A stretch of DNA of 10,817 nt from Acidobacteriota bacterium (GTDB lineage: Bacteria > Acidobacteriota > Vicinamibacteria > Vicinamibacterales > CAVVIG01), in the NCBI GenBank assembly GCA_003223775.1, contig QHWK01000356.1, positions 1 to 10,817 on the forward strand, given 5' to 3'. Position numbers and translations under genes: made by a program. Below, piece by piece: positions 6,162 to 10,817 of this stretch. The notes under the pieces are model-generated. The model searched no databases and was not told the origin of the DNA. It saw only the letters and a list, made by a program, of their open reading frames with translations. Position 1 is the first letter of the stretch, and each line of letters opens with the position of its first letter.

Positions 6162-7615
6162 TCGGCGTGGCGCTCGGCGCCACCAACCGCAAGGAGGGGA
6201 AGCTCGGAAGCTTCGCGCTCGGCACCGGCGTCGTCTTCGTCTATTACGTGCTGCTCTACACGGCGCGTGCCGGCGCGCTCGCCGGACGTGTGTGGCCGTC
6301 GGTCGCGCCGTGGCTGGTCAACGTGATCCTTGGCGGCGCGGGCGTCGCGCTCGTGATGTGGCGCGCGGGATCGGCGGACCGGCCGATCTCCCTGAGCATG
6401 CCGTTCCTGCGAAGGCTACGGCGGCCGGTTCCCGCCGTGAGCGCTGCCCGCTCGGGCCGGCCGGTCGTCGTCGTCCGGATCCCGCACCTGAATCTGCCGC
6501 GGCCGAACCTCCTGGACGTCTACGTCGGCCGGCAGTACCTCTCCGTGTTCCTCGTCGCGTTCGTCGCGCTGGTCGGCATCTTCTACATCGCAACGCTGAT
6601 CGATCTGGCCGACAAGCTGCTCGGCGGCGTCGCGAGCACGAGCGTGCTGCTGCGCTATTTCTATTTCGCGACGCCGCAGTACGTGTACTACATCATCCCG
6701 ATGGCCGCGCTCGTCGCGACGCTCGTGACGATCGGGGTGCTGACGAAGAGCAGCGAGCTCATCGTGATGCGCGCGTGCGGCATCAGCCTGTATCGGTCGG
6801 CGCTGCCGCTGGTGCTCTTCGGCGTCATCTTCAGCGTGCTGCTGTTCGTGCTGCAGGAGCAGGTGCTCGTGGAGTCGAACCGCGAGGCGCAGCGGCTGAA
6901 CGCGATCATGCGCGGCTACCCGATGCAGATGGTCGGCGTGCTGAACCGCCAGTGGATCATCGGCCGGCACGGGGACATCTATCGCTACCAGGTGTTCGAT
7001 CCGCATCGCGATCGCTTCAGCCAGCTATCGATCTTTCACCTGGGCGACCGCGGCTGGCATCTCGAGCAGCTCACCTACGCAAACGAAGTCGTCCTCGAGC
7101 GCGGCGGCGAGGACAGCCTCACATGGGTCGCGCACAACGGCTGGACGCGCGAGTTCGGCACGACGACCCGTCGCGGCGCCGTGCGCACGGCGGTGCAGTA
7201 TGCGCCGTTCGCCGAGAAGGCCGTTTCGCTCGAGTCGCCCACCTACTTCAAAACCGACGAGCCCGATGCCGATCGGATGACGTACAGCGAGCTGCGGACT
7301 TATATCGGGGAGCTGAAGGCGAGCGGCTACCAGGTGATTCCCTACCAGGTGCAGCTGCAGCAGAAGCTCGCCTTTCCATTCGTCGCGGTGATCATGACGC
7401 TGATCGCGGTGCCGTTTGCGGTGACGACCGGCCGCAGCGGCGCCATCTACGGGATCGGCGTGGGCCTCGTGCTCGCGATCGTCTATCGAACGGCGCTGAG
7501 CCTGTTCGGCGCGCTCGGCAGCGGCGGCTGGGTCGATCCGACGCTCGCCGCCTGGGCGCCCAACATCCTGTTCGGCGCGACGGCGGCGTACATGCTGCTC
7601 ACCGTGCGAACCTAG
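5981..7615 (+). CDS. lptG: LptF C-terminal half fused to LptG, LPS export permease
   Basis: Counting from ATG 5981 (544 residues), the first part completes LptF: jellyroll end, FSLPAACVVLALIG and GTGVVFVYYVLLYTA membrane segments, and a last helix at about 108-126. A basic and proline-rich linker (about 130-175) leads into a full LptG starting near LLDVYVGRQYLSVF. LptG shows membrane helices near 185-205, 233-252 and 268-290, a periplasmic jellyroll to about 455, and C-terminal helices from FPFVAVIMTLIAVPFAVTTGRSG onward. No stop or start separates the two, so they form one polypeptide, an arrangement I recall from Acidobacteriota-type genomes. The same frame is open back to 5495, but residues from 5495 to about 5942 are a shadow of lptF. 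The complete product from GTG 5361, with the frame repaired, would be about 750 residues. The start at 5981 is formal only. LptA, LptB and LptC genes are not in the window. Confidence 0.82.
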   Translation: MDANTVFPRAQIIKGDNEKTIAELRATAALNRRSGAPFAAQLYTIQQKFSLPAACVVLALIGVALGATNRKEGKLGSFALGTGVVFVYYVLLYTARAGALAGRVWPSVAPWLVNVILGGAGVALVMWRAGSADRPISLSMPFLRRLRRPVPAVSAARSGRPVVVVRIPHLNLPRPNLLDVYVGRQYLSVFLVAFVALVGIFYIATLIDLADKLLGGVASTSVLLRYFYFATPQYVYYIIPMAALVATLVTIGVLTKSSELIVMRACGISLYRSALPLVLFGVIFSVLLFVLQEQVLVESNREAQRLNAIMRGYPMQMVGVLNRQWIIGRHGDIYRYQVFDPHRDRFSQLSIFHLGDRGWHLEQLTYANEVVLERGGEDSLTWVAHNGWTREFGTTTRRGAVRTAVQYAPFAEKAVSLESPTYFKTDEPDADRMTYSELRTYIGELKASGYQVIPYQVQLQQKLAFPFVAVIMTLIAVPFAVTTGRSGAIYGIGVGLVLAIVYRTALSLFGALGSGGWVDPTLAAWAPNILFGATAAYMLLTVRT

Positions 7616-7630
7616 AAGTGACTCGAGGCG

Positions 7631-7683
7631 TGTAGGGCGAGGCTTTCAGCCTCGCCTGGCGGCCCTGAAAGGGCCGCCCTACA
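7631..7683. repeat. 53-bp double-hairpin palindromic element, possible bidirectional terminator
   Basis: Outer arms TGTAGGGCG (7631-7639) and CGCCCTACA (7675-7683) are perfect inverted repeats. Inside lie two perfect 9-bp hairpins that overlap the arms: GGCGAGGCT/AGCCTCGCC (7636-7644 with 7648-7656, loop TTC) and GGCGGCCCT/AGGGCCGCC (7658-7666 with 7670-7678, loop GAA). It sits 15 bp after the lptFG stop and 11 bp before the stop of the opposing PHP gene, a natural place for a transcription end signal for both. The structure resembles REP/MITE-like elements scattered between genes of some bacteria; copy number cannot be judged from one window. Confidence 0.8.
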
Positions 7684-7694
7684 TCGGGCGCAGC

Positions 7695-9422
7695 TCAGTG
7701 TTCGAGCGCGGCCTTCCGTATCCAGATCCGCCCCGAATCCCCCGGCTTCGTGTTGCGCGCGTCGACCACGAAGAGGACGCCGCGGATGTTGGCGAGATCG
7801 GGCTTGAAGCTGTGCGTGTGGCCGACCGGCATCATGTCGTCGAAGTAGATCGTGTGCTCCTGCTGCGTCGGGTCGACATAGATCGATCGCTCCCACCGTT
7901 CGCCGTCCGCCTCGCCTGCGCCGCCGCGCAGCTGCACCGACACGCGCATCGGGTGCTCCGCGCGGATTGACGCCGTGAGTCGATCGCTCGACGCAACGCC
8001 GCGCGGCGAATCGTACACGAGCGTCGCCACTTGCCCGCCAGGGGCGCCGCCGGCGAGGCCGTAGCGGAAGCGCAGGTCGGCGCCGCCGACGATCGGCGTC
8101 ACCTCCATCGCGACGAGCGACGTCGGATCGTGCTCGGTCCGCCAGCCGGCGTTCGTCTTGCCGTCGAACAGCGGAAGGCTGACTGTGGCCGCCGGCCGCT
8201 GCGGCATCCGCGCCAGCGGCTCGGCACCGCGCACGTAGATCGGGTTGCTGCGGATCCACGTCAGCGGGTTGGGCTGCCCCGTCGCGCGAATCTCCACCCA
8301 GTAGACCGCCGGCTCTCCCGTCGTCCCGACGGTGAACTCCGGCTCGTGATGTCCGCCGCTCAGCACCGCCGCGCCCTTCCACACGTCCGTCGTGAAGCCG
8401 GGCGGCGCGTTGCTGCGCACGCGCAGCGTGATCGGCGCGCCGGCCGTGATGTCATCGCCTTCGTGAACTGTCCCGCGATCGTTGGCCGCGGTGAACTCGA
8501 ACGACGCCGGCGTCGCGACGGCGTCGACCGCCGTGTAGAGATGGCCCGCGCGGATCGCGCGCATCACGAGCGGCGCGTCGGCCGCGGCGTTCGTTCCCGT
8601 CAGCGGCCCATCGGGCCGGACGTGGACCGACAGCACGCGGAACGACGGTTCATAGCCGGGAAACGGCAGCGCGAGGCGGCTGTCGCCGGGATCGGCGCTG
8701 CGCGGCGCGAGCTTCGCGTGCGCGTCCGCGCCCGCGAGCGTCACGACGCGGCGCCGGCGTGAGAGCGCCTCCCAATTGTAGAGGACCCCCGTCGGCTGGA
8801 TGAGGCTCGCCATCACCTCAGCCGGGCGGAACCCATAATCGACGACGGCGAGCGCGAGCTTCCGGCGCGCGGCCCACCGCGTCCCCGGCGCGCCCGCCTG
8901 CTCCACCCACTGCCGCCACGCGGTATCCGGGTTCAGCAGCTCGATGCCGTCGATCGGCGCCGTCCACTCGCGCCACTTCAGCTCCAGCTTCGGCGAATCG
9001 GGGTGCGCGGCGATGCCGAAGCCTCCCAGCCGCCGCACGTCTTCGACGACGTCGCGCGCCTCGCCGGCGAGCGGATACGGCGACGCCGGCATGTCGATCG
9101 CGACGTAGTGCCCGGCGCTCGTGCTGATCTCGACGCCGTCGAAGCAGAGCACGCCCGCTCGGTACTGCGGCGGATCCGGACGGCGCGTCGCGTTGCCGTG
9201 ATCGGTGAAGACGACGAACTTCAGGCCGGCGCGCGCCGCGGCCGCGGCGATCTCGTCGGGGCTGCTGAGGCCGTCGGAACGGTTCGTGTGGACGTGAAGA
9301 ATGCCGGGGAGGGTGCCGTCGGTTGGCGGCGCGAGCGCGAGACGACGCGGCGGCGCGGTGGTCGCGACCAAAACAGCGACGGCGGCCACAACGGCCGCCG
9401 TCGCGAGCAACAGCTTCTTCAC
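7695..9422 (-). CDS. secreted or anchored PHP-domain metallohydrolase (CehA/McbA-like)
   Basis: A 575-residue protein beginning MKKLLLATAAVV, a basic then hydrophobic N-terminus (to about residue 22) consistent with a signal peptide or membrane anchor; no lipobox cysteine is seen. The PHP metal-binding motifs are complete: HVHTNRSDG (H43, H45, D50), TDHGN (D74, H75), GVEIS (E98), AAHPD (H140) and GADAHAK (D233, H235). The segment AGHLYTAVDAVATP and a beta-rich stretch follow, as in CehA-type proteins. The last ~160 residues (from about 414, LFDGKTNAGW) look like a separate beta-sandwich, possibly a binding domain. PHP enzymes cleave phosphoesters, and CehA hydrolyses carbaryl, but the substrate here is unknown. 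The start is GTG with only a weak ribosome site, 9 nt after metK, so it is probably co-transcribed with metK. Confidence 0.85.
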   Translation of the reverse strand: MKKLLLATAAVVAAVAVLVATTAPPRRLALAPPTDGTLPGILHVHTNRSDGLSSPDEIAAAAARAGLKFVVFTDHGNATRRPDPPQYRAGVLCFDGVEISTSAGHYVAIDMPASPYPLAGEARDVVEDVRRLGGFGIAAHPDSPKLELKWREWTAPIDGIELLNPDTAWRQWVEQAGAPGTRWAARRKLALAVVDYGFRPAEVMASLIQPTGVLYNWEALSRRRRVVTLAGADAHAKLAPRSADPGDSRLALPFPGYEPSFRVLSVHVRPDGPLTGTNAAADAPLVMRAIRAGHLYTAVDAVATPASFEFTAANDRGTVHEGDDITAGAPITLRVRSNAPPGFTTDVWKGAAVLSGGHHEPEFTVGTTGEPAVYWVEIRATGQPNPLTWIRSNPIYVRGAEPLARMPQRPAATVSLPLFDGKTNAGWRTEHDPTSLVAMEVTPIVGGADLRFRYGLAGGAPGGQVATLVYDSPRGVASSDRLTASIRAEHPMRVSVQLRGGAGEADGERWERSIYVDPTQQEHTIYFDDMMPVGHTHSFKPDLANIRGVLFVVDARNTKPGDSGRIWIRKAALEH

Positions 9423-9431
9423 GGACGCGCG

Positions 9432-10580
9432 CTACACCCCCGCGCGCGAGCGGAGCACCGCCGCCTTGTCCGTGCGCTCCCAGGTGAATTCGGGCTCGGT
9501 GCGGCCGAAATGGCCGAACGCCGCCGTCTTTTTGTAGATCGGCCGGCGCAGATCGAGGTCCTCCATGATTCCGCGCGGCGTGAGCTTGAAGTGCTCGCGC
9601 ACGAGCTCCGTGATCCGCTCCTCCGGAATGCGTCCGGTGCCCTCGGTGTACACCATCACCGACACCGGATCGGCGACGCCGATGGCATAGGCGAGCTGCA
9701 CGAGCGCGCGCTCGGCGATGCCCGCCGCGACGACGTTCTTCGCGATGTAGCGCGCCATGTAGCACGCCGACCGATCGACCTTCGTCGGATCCTTGCCGGA
9801 GAACGCGCCGCCGCCGTGCGGCGCGGCGCCGCCGTAGGTGTCGACGATGATCTTCCGTCCGGTGACGCCCGCGTCCCCGTGCGGGCCGCCGACGACGAAG
9901 CGTCCGGTCGGGTTCACGTACACCTTGGTGTTCTTGTCCATCAGTTCCGCCGGGACCACGCGGTTGATGATCTTCTCGACGATGTCTTCCTTCATCGTCT
10001 GCTGCGTGACGAGCGGGCTGTGCTGGCTGGAGACGACGACGGCGTCGACGCGGATGGGACGCGTGCCGTCGTATTCGATCGTGACCTGGGATTTGCCGTC
10101 GGGCCGGAGGTATTCGAGGACGCCGTCGCGCCGCGCGCACGAGAGCCCCTTGACGAGCTTGTGCGCCAGTTGAATCGGCAGCGGCATCAGCTCCTCGGTC
10201 TCGGTGCAGGCGAAGCCGAACATCAGCCCCTGATCGCCCGCGCCGCCGGTGTCGACGCCCATCGCGATGTCGGGCGACTGGCTGTGAATCGACGAGAGGA
10301 CGGCGCACGTCTCGGCGTCGAAGCCGAACTTGCCGCGGTTGTAGCCGATCTCGTTGATCGTGCCGCGGACGACGTCCTGGAAATCGACGTAGGCGCTCGT
10401 CGTGATCTCGCCGGCGACGACGGCGAGGCCGGTGGTGACGAGCGTCTCGCACGCGACGCGGCTCACCGGATCCTGCGCGAGGATGGCGTCGAGTATCGAA
10501 TCGGAAATCTGATCGGCGATCTTGTCGGGGTGACCTTCGGTCACCGACTCCGACGTGAACAGATATTCATCCCGCGCCAT
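9432..10580 (-). CDS. metK: S-adenosylmethionine synthetase
   Basis: A 382-residue cytoplasmic enzyme, the normal length, that makes S-adenosylmethionine from methionine and ATP. Signatures are the N-terminal TSESVTEGHPDK (GHPDK at residues 16-20, with H17 and D19), GAGDQG (113-118) and the phosphate loop GGGAFSGKDPTKVDRSA (K263 and D264 within it), and the C-terminal FGHFGRTEPEFTWE. All the expected motifs are present and intact. ATG 10580 is supported by GGGAGGG 5 nt upstream and by the conserved N-terminus. It lies 39 bp after the end of a sugar-phosphate isomerase gene and 9 bp before the PHP gene. The upstream gap is too short for a SAM riboswitch, so any feedback control must act elsewhere. 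Confidence 0.97.
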   Translation of the reverse strand: MARDEYLFTSESVTEGHPDKIADQISDSILDAILAQDPVSRVACETLVTTGLAVVAGEITTSAYVDFQDVVRGTINEIGYNRGKFGFDAETCAVLSSIHSQSPDIAMGVDTGGAGDQGLMFGFACTETEELMPLPIQLAHKLVKGLSCARRDGVLEYLRPDGKSQVTIEYDGTRPIRVDAVVVSSQHSPLVTQQTMKEDIVEKIINRVVPAELMDKNTKVYVNPTGRFVVGGPHGDAGVTGRKIIVDTYGGAAPHGGGAFSGKDPTKVDRSACYMARYIAKNVVAAGIAERALVQLAYAIGVADPVSVMVYTEGTGRIPEERITELVREHFKLTPRGIMEDLDLRRPIYKKTAAFGHFGRTEPEFTWERTDKAAVLRSRAGV

Positions 10581-10585
10581 GCGTT

Positions 10586-10592
10586 CCCTCCC
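10586..10592 (-). promoter_or_regulatory. ribosome binding site of metK
   Basis: On the minus strand GGGAGGG lies 5 nt before ATG 10580. It is one of only two clear Shine-Dalgarno sites in the window and confirms the metK start. Confidence 0.65.
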
Positions 10593-10607
10593 GGAAAAAC
10601 TGGCCCC

Positions 10608-10616
10608 ACTCTAGCA
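10608..10616 (-). promoter_or_regulatory. possible extended -10 promoter for metK
   Basis: The minus strand reads TGCTAGAGT: TGn then TAGAGT (four of six consensus positions), inside the 39-bp gap after the upstream gene. Transcription would start near 10601, leaving a ~20-nt leader that carries the ribosome binding site. It has the same layout as the TGGTACAAT element before parA; no good -35 is present. Confidence 0.4.
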
Positions 10617-10619
10617 CGC

Positions 10620-10817
10620 TCAACGGTCGGTACGCATCCGTCCCTTGAGCGCGTCGAGGACCGGCACCGACCAGGGGTCGACGCCGCGCACGATGGCGAG
10701 ATAGTAGCTCGTCCACTGGCCGAGATAGGCGAGTGACAGCAGGCGGGCGAGATAGCCACCGCCGCGCGTGGACACCTCGGCGACGCCGGCGGCGCCGGGA
10801 CCGATCAGCTCACGCAG
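10620..10817 (-). CDS. bifunctional phosphoglucose/phosphomannose isomerase (C-terminal 65 residues)
   Basis: Only the last 65 residues are in the window; the gene enters from the right edge and ends at TGA 10622-10620. The sequence RLLSLAYLGQWTSYYLAIV followed by RGVDP and a final short helix (VLDALKGRM) matches the C-terminal domain (bact-PGI_C, PF10432) of the archaeal/actinobacterial-type bifunctional phosphoglucose/phosphomannose isomerases. These interconvert glucose-6-phosphate or mannose-6-phosphate with fructose-6-phosphate. The N-terminal SIS domain that carries much of the active site lies outside the window. The fragment is too short to separate glucose from mannose preference. 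It is followed by metK 39 bp downstream on the same strand. Confidence 0.68.
   Translation of the reverse strand: MRELIGPGAAGVAEVSTRGGGYLARLLSLAYLGQWTSYYLAIVRGVDPWSVPVLDALKGRMRTDR

Noticed and set aside
10581..10619. SAM riboswitch upstream of metK
   Set aside because: Only 39 bp separate metK from the preceding gene, and no conserved riboswitch core is seen.
9003..10736. 577-codon open frame on the plus strand opposite metK and the PHP gene
   Set aside because: It crosses two real genes and a gene boundary, has the composition of an antisense shadow and shows no family motif.
1..10817. CRISPR array, tRNA or rRNA gene, insertion sequence or prophage genes
   Set aside because: Reading the window found no regularly spaced repeats, tRNA-like cloverleaf with conserved bases, transposase or phage protein.

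Overview
The window is a stretch of GC-rich bacterial chromosome. It carries ordinary housekeeping genes on both strands, has no mobile elements, and the genes are tightly packed. Long reading frames open opposite most genes, and a GH57 enzyme, a secreted CehA-like PHP protein, a fused LptF-LptG permease and a miaB/bifunctional-nuclease pair are present. Together these suggest a Gram-negative lineage with lipopolysaccharide, most like Acidobacteriota (Vicinamibacteria-type). That placement is an inference from gene content and base composition, not from a marker gene.

Layout: (1) 1-1181, plus strand: the 3' end of miaB (tRNA ms2i6A37 methylthiotransferase), followed 5 nt later by a BFN/DUF151 bifunctional-nuclease protein. 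(2) 1250-2842, plus: a short-leader promoter, then parA and parB overlapping by 8 bp. (3) 2843-3082: a 240-bp convergent gap with an AT-rich island, small inverted repeats and a degenerate GC-rich repeat just after each flanking stop codon. (4) 3083-5338, minus: a GH57 glycoside hydrolase. (5) 5361-7615, plus: an LptF-LptG fusion permease, divergent from GH57 with only 22 bp between start codons. Its reading frame is broken near 5940. (6) 7631-7683: a 53-bp double-hairpin palindromic element between convergent genes. (7) 7695-10817, minus: the 3' end of a bifunctional phosphoglucose/phosphomannose isomerase, then metK, then a secreted PHP-domain metallohydrolase, reading right to left like one transcription unit.

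How the genes fit together: MiaB uses SAM, which MetK makes, but they lie in separate units and this is not evidence of a shared system. ParA and ParB form a DNA-segregation pair. LptFG is the membrane part of the LPS exporter. GH57 and the sugar-phosphate isomerase both act in carbohydrate metabolism.

The observations most worth checking are the disrupted lptF segment (an apparent loss of about 20-25 codons plus a frame change, hidden because the wrong frame is also open upstream), the 53-bp element whose two hairpins differ only by compensatory base-pair changes, and a pattern in which genes without a Shine-Dalgarno site have -10-like hexamers very close to their start codons. I saw no convincing defence system, CRISPR array, phage or insertion sequence.
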